In this document: piece after piece, positions 1-5,716 of the stretch
How the letters are laid out: each line of letters begins with the position of its first letter
How positions within the stretch are numbered: the first letter of the stretch is position 1
From: an uncultured Collinsella sp.
GTDB taxonomy: Bacteria > Actinomycetota > Coriobacteriia > Coriobacteriales > Coriobacteriaceae
Reading direction: 5' to 3'
Length of the DNA: 5,740 bases
Assembly (NCBI GenBank): GCA_934675795.1
Contig: CAKURW010000064.1
Coordinates: 1-5,740 of the forward strand
The notes under the pieces: generated by a model
The model's input: the letters and a program-made list of their open reading frames with translations, nothing else
What the model was told of the DNA's origin: nothing
Database searches by the model: none
Program-made: the position numbers and the translations under genes

Positions 1-11
1 GGGTATCGGGT

Positions 12-49
12 TCCCACATTCATCCGCACATGTGCGGATGAATGTGGGA
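12..49. repeat. Perfect 38-bp palindrome
   Basis: The two 19-base halves are exact reverse complements with no spacer. The core is CCGCACA/TGTGCGG, flanked by CCCACATTCAT and its complement. The octamer CGGATGAA inside the right half (35-42) recurs at 56-63, and its inverse TTCATCCG is at 18-25. No T-rich tract follows on either strand, so it is not a standard intrinsic terminator. It could be an operator for a dimeric regulator, a cruciform, or a U-tract-less terminator of a gene left of the window. The palindrome itself is certain; its role is not. Confidence 0.9.
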
Positions 50-111
50 GGTGTTCGGATGAAGTTGATAATCAAGGAGTGCATTTAAAGTGAGAAAAGC
101 CGTCAGAACAC

Positions 112-140
112 TTGCACGGATGTGCGATGTCCCGTATCAT
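112..140 (+). promoter_or_regulatory. Probable promoter of the tRNA-Thr gene
   Basis: A -35-like TTGCAC (112-117) and a -10-like TATCAT (135-140, five of six consensus bases) are separated by exactly 17 bases. Transcription would start near 147, about 33 bases before the tRNA. The spacing and position support the call. The -35 matches only its first three consensus bases. Confidence 0.5.
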
Positions 141-179
141 AGACAGCCGTTGACGCCTCAGTTGCGTCACCACATGGCC

Positions 180-255
180 GCCAGCGTAGCTCAGTTGGTA
201 GAGCACCGCTCTCGTAAAGCGGGGGTCACCGGTTCGAGCCCGGTCGCTGGCTCCA
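180..255 (+). tRNA. tRNA-Thr, anticodon CGT
   Basis: A full cloverleaf can be folded by eye. The acceptor stem GCCAGCG (180-186) pairs with CGCTGGC (245-251). The D stem is GCTC/GAGC (189-192 with 201-204). The anticodon stem CCGCT/AGCGG encloses the loop CTCGTAA, with anticodon CGT at 213-215 reading ACG threonine codons. The T stem is ACCGG/CCGGT around TTCGAGC. The discriminator is T252 and the 3' CCA (253-255) is encoded. There are no mismatches in the stems. The gene stands alone with its own promoter and terminator. Both strands read as short open frames here, a common source of false protein predictions. Confidence 0.97.
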
Positions 256-266
256 TTGCACAAGAT

Positions 267-289
267 AGCCGCCTTCGGGCGGCTTTTTT
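267..289 (+). terminator. Intrinsic terminator of tRNA-Thr
   Basis: A seven-base-pair stem AGCCGCC/GGCGGCT is closed by a TTCG tetraloop and followed directly by a run of six T (284-289, the first shared with the stem). It starts 12 bases after the CCA end, so the tRNA is very likely a monocistronic transcript. Confidence 0.93.
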
Positions 290-478
290 GTTGCCGATTC
301 GCCCACTCGGTGGACTTCGGATTTAATGCTTAGGGGGCGGGGATTTACCAAAGTGAAATTTTAATGAAAAGAAACCCAGCTGCAACAATTGCCATGGTGA
401 GGGCTCGAATTGGCCATATAGATTTAAAATAGCCACGATACCTTCTCTTTTGCTGGAACGATATATCTATACAAGGTT

Positions 479-670
479 GTGAGCGGAAAACAAAAATACG
501 TCGATTGCTATCCGACAAACGGGTCTGGAATTGCATTCACCGGCATTTCGGGGCAGATTGATACACATGTACGAAAGGGAACCTATGTGGTGCGTTGGGT
601 TGGAGCTGCTGCAGGCCCGATATGGATTGCGGTCTTGCGCCCCGATGTCCAAATAGATTTCTCTCTCTAG
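479..670 (+). CDS. Small hypothetical protein or gene remnant
   Basis: The frame encodes 63 residues from a GTG and I do not recognise the product. The start is poorly supported: the only purine-rich stretch, AAGG at 473-476, lies two bases before the GTG, too close for a normal ribosome binding site. The frame is open upstream back to codon 428, just after a TAA at 425, with no better start, which is what a 5'-truncated gene looks like. The product has no obvious signal peptide; residues 33-52 are moderately hydrophobic (YVVRWVGAAAG, then PIWIAVL). The frame ends in a (CT)4 tract at 661-668 whose last T begins the TAG. Removing one CT would join it to the next gene. The stretch 290-478 has a GC content of about 35-43%, and I see no gene, RNA or clear promoter in it. 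Confidence 0.35.
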   Translation: MSGKQKYVDCYPTNGSGIAFTGISGQIDTHVRKGTYVVRWVGAAAGPIWIAVLRPDVQIDFSL

Positions 671-684
671 ACGGGAAGTTGCTC

Positions 685-1050
685 ATGGACGCCATATATG
701 ACGGAGATGACTGGGTCGATCATTATACTTGGCGCCTGGTCGGCTCGAACGATAATGGGGATGTGGTGTTTGATGGACTATGTCCAAAGCATCTCCATCC
801 TTTTGTCTCGTCGTTAATTGAGAGTTCCGCTCGTGTTGCCCCCTACAGCTCGGCATCGCTTCATGATACGGACGTTTTGAAGACCATAAGGGAGTCAATT
901 GACGAGGGCACGATGAGCAGTTCGTTGTTCTCTCGGCTTGTGGGGCTGGATGAGATTCAATCGAAACGACTGCTTGCGGGCGAAAAGGTGGAACTCACTT
1001 ATCGGTCGATGATTTCAATCCTGCGGCTAGCCGATGTTCTTCGCAAATAA
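685..1050 (+). CDS. Hypothetical protein with helix-turn-helix-like C-terminus
   Basis: This 121-residue product has no family I can name. Residues 1-60 are acidic and mixed (WVDHYTWRLVGS; DGLCPKHLHPF). From about residue 63 the chain appears all-helical. The segment SSLFSRLVGLDEIQSKRLLAGEKVELTYRSMISILRLADVL resembles a Cro/C1-type HTH, with a helix, a turn at VGL, a second helix, then a GE turn before the last helices. A DNA-binding or antitoxin-like role is inference only. I chose the ATG at 685 because GGGAAG lies seven to eight bases upstream; the frame can be extended to a TTG at 595, but that overlaps the preceding frame without a better ribosome site. It starts 14 bases after the previous stop, so it is either translationally coupled or the second half of one frameshifted gene. 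Its GC content (48% at 841-900) is lower than that of the metabolic genes. No terminator follows on this strand. Confidence 0.6.
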   Translation: MDAIYDGDDWVDHYTWRLVGSNDNGDVVFDGLCPKHLHPFVSSLIESSARVAPYSSASLHDTDVLKTIRESIDEGTMSSSLFSRLVGLDEIQSKRLLAGEKVELTYRSMISILRLADVLRK

Positions 1051-1064
1051 ACAGCTTCCCTATT

Positions 1065-1120
1065 CAAAAACAGAAAACCCCGCCAAACGTGATTCCCCTA
1101 GGGAAACACGGTTGGCGGGG
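1065..1120 (-). terminator. Terminator of the lacX-lacC-yhcH operon
   Basis: On the minus strand, a long hairpin (1120-1078) is followed by a T-rich tail, TTTTCTGTTTTTG (1077-1065). The outer stem CCCCGCCAA/TTGGCGGGG (1078-1086 with 1112-1120) continues past one A-G mismatch into CGTG/CACG and then TTCCC/GGGAA around a CTA loop. It lies 63 bases beyond the yhcH stop. No T tract exists on the plus side, so it terminates the minus-strand operon; the plus-strand gene ending at 1050 has no terminator of its own. Confidence 0.88.
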
Positions 1121-1148
1121 TACTAGCATGATTTCCCTGGGGGAATCA
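1090..1148. repeat. Inverted pair of a self-complementary 17-mer
   Basis: TGATTCCCCTAGGGAAA (1090-1106) is the reverse complement of TTTCCCTGGGGGAATCA (1132-1148) except at one base. Each copy can also fold on itself. The left copy forms the tip of the terminator hairpin. The right copy lies inside a separate hairpin at 1126-1151 (GCATGATTTCCC with GGGAATCATGC, loop TGG, one bulged T). Two local hairpins and one long-range pairing are therefore mutually exclusive. The right hairpin sits between the yhcH stop and the terminator. Confidence 0.8.
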
Positions 1149-1182
1149 TGCCATCAGACGAACAGCTCAGCCGAGCAGCGCG

Positions 1183-1656
1183 CTACTCCTCCCAGTAAGC
1201 GTCTGCAAGCAGCTTAAAGCAGATCTTCTTGACCGGCTGCGTGCCATCGCCCGGGAACTCGAGCGTGGGCATGTGAGGCTCGCCGGCAACGAACAGTGCA
1301 AACTTGTCGTCAGCAAGATCGCCGGCGATCGAGGCGTCGGAATCGACCAGATCGTAGTCGTCCTTCTCGTCAAACTCCTGAACCAGCGTCAGGCTGCCCG
1401 TGGCAACCTTAAAGGCCTCGCGACCCTCGACGTCGATCTGCAGGTCGTGATAGCGCTGATGCGTCTCATAGTGAGCCTCGACCTCGGGACGCGTCGTGGG
1501 AGCCATGACGTTCGCAAAGACCTTGTCGCCCAGAATCGGATGGCTGCCAACCTCGAGCTCCGCCGGATCGTTCTCCTCGAGCCAGTCGATCAGCACGTCG
1601 AGGCCCTTGAGCATTCCGCGGTACTCCTCGATATCGCCCAATGCACCGTAAATCAT
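1183..1656 (-). CDS. yhcH: YhcH/YjgK/YiaL family protein (DUF386)
   Basis: The 157-residue product has the usual length of this family, small cupin-fold proteins found with sialic acid, N-acetyl-sugar and beta-galactoside genes (YhcH, YiaL, EbgC). The biochemical role is not settled; a sugar anomerase, isomerase or accessory role is usually proposed. Visible family features are an N-terminal helical region ending GLDVLIDWL (18-26), then E64 and H66 in EAHYETHQRYHDLQ with the strand DLQIDVEGRE (71-80), and a late GEPHMP turn (125-130) supplying H128. These acidic and histidine positions correspond to the expected metal or substrate site. The ATG is supported by AGGGG (1667-1663) six bases upstream. 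It is the last gene of the minus-strand operon and starts 32 bases after the stop of the nagA remnant. The symbol follows family usage only. Confidence 0.85.
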   Translation of the reverse strand: MIYGALGDIEEYRGMLKGLDVLIDWLEENDPAELEVGSHPILGDKVFANVMAPTTRPEVEAHYETHQRYHDLQIDVEGREAFKVATGSLTLVQEFDEKDDYDLVDSDASIAGDLADDKFALFVAGEPHMPTLEFPGDGTQPVKKICFKLLADAYWEE

Positions 1657-1688
1657 CTAAATCCCCTCTCGGATCGTTTCTTTGGCGG

Positions 1689-1820
1689 CTACTCGGCAAA
1701 CGCATTACCGACGCTGTTGCCACCCACATACGTCTCGACCAGGGTAAGGTCGGGATTGAACACGACAGCGTCGGCGTCGCGCCCCGGCATAATGCTACTG
1801 CACTTGTCGTCGACATGAGC
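1689..1820 (-). pseudogene. 3' remnant of a second nagA gene
   Basis: The minus strand reads AHVDDKCSSIMPGRDADAVV, continues through LTLVETYVGG and ends NAFAE-stop. This is the last 43 codons of an N-acetylglucosamine-6-phosphate deacetylase. Aligned without gaps to the end of the intact nagA in this window (its residues 347-389), 34 of 43 residues and 105 of 132 bases are identical by hand count. Similarity stops at 1820. The frame upstream hits a stop at 1842-1844 with no start codon, so it cannot make a functional enzyme; all metal-binding and catalytic residues are absent. Only 33 bases separate it from the lacC stop, so the deletion apparently removed about 346 codons while keeping the order lacC-nagA-yhcH. 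The level of divergence indicates a separate paralogue, not a recent copy. Confidence 0.88.
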
Positions 1821-1853
1821 TAGCAAACGATGCCGGGACCGTCACCCAAGCTC

Positions 1854-2789
1854 TTACAGCTCGGTCACGACAACGCCGTTGTAGACCTCGTCCCAACGGT
1901 CCATGACTAGATGGCCGGTCATAGGATCCATGGCGTTGAGCTTGCCGCAAGTGTTGGCGGTACGCAGCACCGTCTCGTCGTCTGCGCCAGCAGCGATGGC
2001 ATGCGCGAAGCCTGCGATAGTGGAGTCGCCAGAGCCTGTTGCGTTAACGGCAGGGATATCGGGCGTCTTTGCGCGGAACGCACGGCCGTTATGGAAACCA
2101 ACGGAGCCGGCAGCGCCCATGGATACGACGACCCAGGGGATATCGGAGAAGCGGGCATCAGAGGCGAGCGCGGAACGGAGCTCGTCCACATCGTCGGTGG
2201 TAAAGCTCGTGCCCAGAAGGCCGTTAATTTCGGTCAGGTTAGGCTTAACCAGCTCAGGCTTGACCTCGGACTTGAGCGCAGCCTCGAGCGAGGCGCCCGA
2301 GGTATCGAGCAGCACCTTGGCGCCGGCGTTCTCAGCAATGCCCGTGATCTTGGCGTAGTAGTCTGCCTCGACACCGCGGGGCAGCGAACCCGAGATGGTG
2401 ACGACGTCGGCCTTGCCCGCAAGCTCGGTAAACTTGGCGGTAAAGGCATCGAGCTCCTCGGGGGCAATTGTCGGGCCGCTCTCGAGCAGCTCGGTCTGGT
2501 TGCCGGCGTGGAGGATGTTGAGGCAAATGCGAGTCTCGCCCTTGATGGGCACAAAGTCGTTGTTAATACCGTTGGCGTCCATGAGCTCAGCCATGTAGGC
2601 GCCCATGTGGCCGCCGAGCAAACCGGTTGCCACAACATCGTCGCCCAGCTGACCCAGCACGCGGGCCACGTTGAGGCCCTTGCCGCCGGCGGTCTTTTCG
2701 GGCGTCACACGGTTGACGTCGTCGATAATGAGCTCATCGAGCTGATAGCGCGTATCGACAGACGGGTTCATCGTAACGGTGAGGATCAT
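1854..2789 (-). CDS. lacC: PfkB-family sugar-phosphate kinase, LacC-like
   Basis: This 311-residue cytoplasmic kinase most likely phosphorylates tagatose 6-phosphate to tagatose 1,6-bisphosphate with ATP. Both PfkB signatures are present: GGKGLNVAR at 35-43, with substrate-contacting N and K residues, and ATGSGDS at 250-256, with catalytic base D255 after the GSG anion hole. The opening MILTVTMNPSVD and the late MTGHLVM are closer to LacC tagatose-6-phosphate kinases of Gram-positive bacteria than to FruK as I remember them. ISGSLPRG (about 150) is the usual mid-domain PfkB motif. Length is normal and no key residue is missing. The ATG has AGGAG (2800-2796) six bases upstream. It follows lacX by 59 bases and precedes the nagA remnant by 33, so it is probably cotranscribed with both. 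1-Phosphofructokinase is the main alternative; the family is sure, the substrate is inferred. Confidence 0.82.
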   Translation of the reverse strand: MILTVTMNPSVDTRYQLDELIIDDVNRVTPEKTAGGKGLNVARVLGQLGDDVVATGLLGGHMGAYMAELMDANGINNDFVPIKGETRICLNILHAGNQTELLESGPTIAPEELDAFTAKFTELAGKADVVTISGSLPRGVEADYYAKITGIAENAGAKVLLDTSGASLEAALKSEVKPELVKPNLTEINGLLGTSFTTDDVDELRSALASDARFSDIPWVVVSMGAAGSVGFHNGRAFRAKTPDIPAVNATGSGDSTIAGFAHAIAAGADDETVLRTANTCGKLNAMDPMTGHLVMDRWDEVYNGVVVTEL

Positions 2790-2848
2790 TTTTAGCTCCT
2801 TATCTCGCAGGCTCCTTGTGCCTCGCGATACGAGTCGACAAAACGGAA

Positions 2849-3730
2849 TTACAGAATCTCAATCGTGAACGAGCGAACGACGGTCTCCTTGGGCTTGGCG
2901 ATAAGGCAGCCGCGCTTGTGCTCAAGCACGTCGTCCTCATCGGAGCAGGTCGAAAGGCCGCCCCAGGGTTCAACTGCCACAAAATCGCCCTCGGGCTTGC
3001 TCCACACAATGAGATATGGGAAGCCCTCAAAGCTCAGGCGGACGCCCTTGTCCTCGCCCTTTTTGGAAAGCGTGACCTGACGGCTCTCGAGCACGTCAAA
3101 GATGGTCTCCGCAAAATCGAAGAGCTCGTGCGACAGGGGCAGCGTCTTTCCCACCATGGGGTTCTTGGAGCGGTTTGCCACGTCAATCAATCCAGTCGAG
3201 GGAACGGCGGTGCAGAGCTCCGCAGCCTCGTCTTTCTCAAAGCGCAACTCGTAGTCCGTATAGGCCTCGCCCTCATCGAGCGGACACCTAAAGCCGGGAT
3301 GACCGCCGATAAAGAACGGCATGTCCTCGGTTCCCTCGTTGGTCACCTCATAGGAGACGCGCACGGCATCCCCCTCAAGCGTATAACGAGCGACAAGCTT
3401 AAACGGGTACGGATATTCGCTCAGCAGCGCGGCGTTATCCTCCGAAGCCAGGCACATCGCCAGCTCGTTCTCGCCTTGGCTCAGCAGCTTCCACTCCTGC
3501 TTGCGCGCAAAGCCGTGGCGAGCGAGCTTTACATGATGCCCGGCAAACGTCATGGCGCTGTTGTCGCGCAAGCCTCCGCAAATCGGGAAACAAATCGGTG
3601 CCTGGCCGGACCATACGGCGGGATCGCCCTGCCAAAGATACTCGCGACCTCCAGCCTCGATCGAGGTAAACGAACCGCCAGCCGTGGACACCTTAATAGA
3701 AATCGAATCGTTGGAGAGAGCGTATTCCAT
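2849..3730 (-). CDS. lacX: Aldose 1-epimerase family protein, LacX-like
   Basis: The product has 293 residues, the usual length of the LacX branch of galactose mutarotases. These enzymes interconvert alpha and beta anomers of aldoses; the exact substrate of LacX proteins is uncertain. The beta-sandwich fold is suggested by many short strands. The catalytic region is visible: H72 in ARHGFAR, H144 in GGHPGF as the probable acid, and E254 in VAVEPWGG as the probable base. PICFPICGGLRDN (45-57) is typical of this branch. No signal peptide is present, so it acts in the cytoplasm. The ATG has AGGA (3740-3737) six bases upstream. It appears to be the first gene of the operon lacX-lacC-nagA remnant-yhcH. 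LacX beside LacC recalls lac operons of the tagatose pathway, although lacA, lacB and lacD are absent here. Confidence 0.85.
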   Translation of the reverse strand: MEYALSNDSISIKVSTAGGSFTSIEAGGREYLWQGDPAVWSGQAPICFPICGGLRDNSAMTFAGHHVKLARHGFARKQEWKLLSQGENELAMCLASEDNAALLSEYPYPFKLVARYTLEGDAVRVSYEVTNEGTEDMPFFIGGHPGFRCPLDEGEAYTDYELRFEKDEAAELCTAVPSTGLIDVANRSKNPMVGKTLPLSHELFDFAETIFDVLESRQVTLSKKGEDKGVRLSFEGFPYLIVWSKPEGDFVAVEPWGGLSTCSDEDDVLEHKRGCLIAKPKETVVRSFTIEIL

Positions 3731-3886
3731 TGCCCATCCTTTCGAACAACTGCTTTTTGCTCACAAGTACCCGTCTCAGCCCTGACCAAAGGACAAGCCT
3801 GCACGTTCATCGATGCGTCCGGTATCCCAGCCATGCAACGGGGTACCATACAGACATTGATGCAATTACAGCTGAAAGGCCTTCTT
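3731..3886. promoter_or_regulatory. Divergent intergenic region, lacX / flavodoxin
   Basis: These 156 bases separate two divergent start codons and should carry promoters for both the lacX operon and the flavodoxin gene. The clear signals are the two ribosome sites: AAAGGA for lacX on the minus strand (3742-3737) and GAAAGG for the flavodoxin on the plus strand (3874-3879). TACCAT at 3844-3849 is a possible plus-strand -10 but has no good -35 partner. I found no convincing minus-strand promoter and no strong operator palindrome beyond short sites such as CATCGATG (3808-3815). Confidence 0.45.
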
Positions 3887-4471
3887 ATGCGAACCATCAT
3901 CCTCTACGCCTCGCGCCATCACGGCAATACGAAAAAGCTCGTGGACGCCATCGTCGAGGCACACCCCGAGATTGACACCCTCGACGTGAAGTCACTCGGC
4001 AAAAATGAGTACCCCGACCTGCACGAATATCATCTGATCGGTGTCGCCACGGGCATCTATTACTCCGAGATCGACAAGGACATGGCACGCGTGCTCACGA
4101 ACGTGTTGCAGCCGCAGGACAAGGTGTTTGGCCTTATGACCTACGGTGGCAAAAACAAGTGGTACGGCAAGGATATCGATGGCATCTGCCGCATGAGGCA
4201 GGCCATCTTTATGGGCGTCTACGGCTGCCCCGGCTTTGATACGTGGGGGCCGTTCAAGCTCACCGGCGGTGTCCAAAAGGGACACCCGACCGCTGAGGAA
4301 ATTAAGGGCGCCGTCGACTTCTTCGACAAGATCGAAGACGAGTATGGCGACATCATCGTCGAAGAGTACGCCAAGCGCGAGAAGCGTCTAGCATACGAGA
4401 AGGAGCATCCTGCGGGAGGCCTGGTGGCCGGCGTCAAGCGCACGGCAAAGAAGATCGCTAACAAGCTGTAA
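3887..4471 (+). CDS. Flavodoxin family protein with basic C-terminal tail
   Basis: The 194-residue product carries an N-terminal flavodoxin fold that should bind FMN and transfer electrons or act as a small oxidoreductase in the cytoplasm. After strand RTIILYA, the phosphate-binding loop is SRHHGNT (9-15). The isoalloxazine loops are TGIYYSEID (55-63) and TYGGKNKWYG (85-94), followed by GCPGFDTWGPFKLTGG (113-128). The domain ends near residue 155. About 35 further residues, rich in Lys and Arg (YAKREKRLAYEKEH, then VKRTAKKIANKL), form an extension beyond a classical flavodoxin of about 140-170 residues. I chose the ATG at 3887 because GAAAGG lies seven bases upstream; an in-frame ATG at 3860 has no ribosome site. 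The open frame runs much further upstream, but only as an antisense shadow of lacX. It is monocistronic with its own terminator. The redox partner cannot be told from context. Confidence 0.85.
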   Translation: MRTIILYASRHHGNTKKLVDAIVEAHPEIDTLDVKSLGKNEYPDLHEYHLIGVATGIYYSEIDKDMARVLTNVLQPQDKVFGLMTYGGKNKWYGKDIDGICRMRQAIFMGVYGCPGFDTWGPFKLTGGVQKGHPTAEEIKGAVDFFDKIEDEYGDIIVEEYAKREKRLAYEKEHPAGGLVAGVKRTAKKIANKL

Positions 4472-4502
4472 CTGTGAAGGTGCTTTTGAGCGTTTAACCC
4501 AT

Positions 4503-4540
4503 ACGGCGGGTCCGAGCAGATTCGGGCCCGCCGTCTTTTT
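4503..4540 (+). terminator. Intrinsic terminator of the flavodoxin gene
   Basis: A 13-base-pair stem, ACGGCGGGTCCGA (4503-4515) with TCGGGCCCGCCGT (4522-4534), contains one G-U pair and encloses a six-base loop. It is followed by CTTTTT (4535-4540). It begins 31 bases after the flavodoxin stop and ends six bases before the nagA stop codon on the other strand. On the minus strand the same hairpin lacks a good T tract, so it may stop nagA transcripts only weakly. Confidence 0.92.
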
Positions 4541-4546
4541 CTATCG

Positions 4547-5716
4547 TTACTCGGTAAAGGCGTTGCCGACGCTCTGGCCGCCAACATACGTCTCGACGAG
4601 GGTGAGCTCATGGTCGAACACGACAAAGTCGGCGTCGCGACCCGGCATGATGCTGCCGCACTTATCCTCGATGTGCGCGGAGCGTGCCGGCACCTCGGTT
4701 GCCATGCGAATGGCGATATCGGCGCTGGCGATGCCCCAGTCGACAATGTTCTTGACGCCCTGGGCAAGCGTGAGCACCGAGCCGGCAATGCTCTTGCCGT
4801 CGGCGAGCCAGCACAGGTTGTCCTTCATGATGACGTCCATGCCACCACTGGTGTAGCTGCCCTCGGGCATGCCGCCGCAACCCAGGCAGTCGGTAATGAG
4901 CACCGTGTGCTGCCAGCCCTTGGCCTGCAGCAGCGCCTTGATGGCAGCAGGGTTAACGTGCTTGCCGTCACAGATGATCTCGGCGTAGGTCTCGGGCGTG
5001 GACATGGCAGCGCCCACGACACCGGGCTCACGGTGATGCAGCCCGCGCTGGCCGTTATAGGTATGCGTAAAGCAGCTGGCACCGGCGTTGATGGCGGCGA
5101 TGCACTCATCGTAGGTGGCGTCGGAGTGACCGATGCTGGTCACCACACCCTTGGCGTTCAGAGCAGCCGCATAAGCAGCAGCACCGTCGCGCTCGGCAGC
5201 CATGGCACTCTTAACGATGCGACCACCCGCAGCCTCCTGCCACTGATCGAAGACCTCCTCGGAGGGATCGATAAGATAAGCAGGGTTCTGCGCACCCACG
5301 TGCTTCATGGTAAAGAAGGGGCCCTCCAGGTAGATACCCTGAATGCGAGCGCCGCAGAAGTCGGGGCCGCGACCCTCGTCCGCCTGAGCGATAGCGGCGC
5401 AGGCGTCCTTGATCTGCTCGACGCCATCGGTGAACGTCGTGGGCAACCAGCTGGTGGTACCGCGACGGGCGAGCTCGGTCGAGCTGATATCGATTCCCTC
5501 GGGATCGTTATCGGTAGTTGAGTGGTTATAGAAGCCATGGATGTGAGTATCGACCATACCCGGTGCGATCCACGATCCCGTGTAGTCCTTAATCTCGCAA
5601 GAGGGCTCGTCGGTCTGCCAGGCGCCAAAAACGCCATCCTCGACCATGAGATAGCCGCCCAGCTGCGGGCCTGCCGGCAAGAAGAACTTGTCAGCCTTAA
5701 TTGCGTACGTGCTCAT
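4547..5716 (-). CDS. nagA: N-acetylglucosamine-6-phosphate deacetylase
   Basis: This 389-residue cytoplasmic metallo-enzyme of the amidohydrolase superfamily removes the acetyl group from N-acetylglucosamine 6-phosphate, or possibly from the galactosamine isomer (AgaA-type). The motifs are in order: APGMVDTHIHGF with H58 and H60, YLEGPF with metal ligand E131, SIGHSD with H197, THTYNG with H218, and LITDCLGCGG with catalytic D276. E131, H197, H218 and D276 match the E. coli ligand and catalytic positions E131, H195, H216 and D273. The HxH pair, absent in E. coli, suggests a two-metal site as in Bacillus NagA. The C-terminus returns to the small beta domain (IMPGRDADFVVFD). I place the start at the ATG at 5716, with AAGGAG (5727-5722) five bases upstream; an in-frame GTG at 5722 overlaps that ribosome site. 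Its promoter, and any upstream operon partner, lie beyond the window edge. It converges on the flavodoxin gene. Confidence 0.93.
   Translation of the reverse strand: MSTYAIKADKFFLPAGPQLGGYLMVEDGVFGAWQTDEPSCEIKDYTGSWIAPGMVDTHIHGFYNHSTTDNDPEGIDISSTELARRGTTSWLPTTFTDGVEQIKDACAAIAQADEGRGPDFCGARIQGIYLEGPFFTMKHVGAQNPAYLIDPSEEVFDQWQEAAGGRIVKSAMAAERDGAAAYAAALNAKGVVTSIGHSDATYDECIAAINAGASCFTHTYNGQRGLHHREPGVVGAAMSTPETYAEIICDGKHVNPAAIKALLQAKGWQHTVLITDCLGCGGMPEGSYTSGGMDVIMKDNLCWLADGKSIAGSVLTLAQGVKNIVDWGIASADIAIRMATEVPARSAHIEDKCGSIMPGRDADFVVFDHELTLVETYVGGQSVGNAFTE

Noticed and set aside
1..93. Open frame from the window edge to a TGA at 91-93, possibly the end of an upstream gene with several cysteines.
   Set aside because: It is only 30 codons, another frame is also open to 88, and it runs through the palindrome; nothing distinguishes it from chance.
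72..326. Open frames on both strands across the tRNA gene (one with SVAQLVEHRSRKAGVTGSSP, one with DRARTGDPRFT on the other strand).
   Set aside because: These are the well-known translations of a tRNA gene body in the wrong sense; the tRNA folds perfectly and has its own promoter and terminator.
345..536. Minus-strand 63-codon frame ending in a hydrophobic stretch (MAIVAAGFLFIKISLW), a possible small membrane peptide.
   Set aside because: No ribosome site precedes either candidate ATG, and it overlaps the opposite small frame in AT-rich sequence, where hydrophobic codons arise easily.
256..1060. Search for a duplicated tRNA 3' end that would mark an att site of an integrated element.
   Set aside because: No second copy of the T-arm and acceptor sequence was found; only short chance similarities such as GGCTCGAA near 401 and 742.
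1911..2795. Plus-strand open frame of 294 codons opposite lacC, and a similar one of 303 codons at 4610-5521 opposite nagA.
   Set aside because: Low-complexity composition and full overlap with genes carrying intact catalytic motifs mark them as antisense shadows.
2816..3886. Very long plus-strand open frame (551 codons in total) running antisense through lacX into the flavodoxin gene.
   Set aside because: The flavodoxin has a clear ATG and ribosome site at 3887; the upstream part is the mirror of lacX, whose GC-rich codons rarely produce stops on the other strand.
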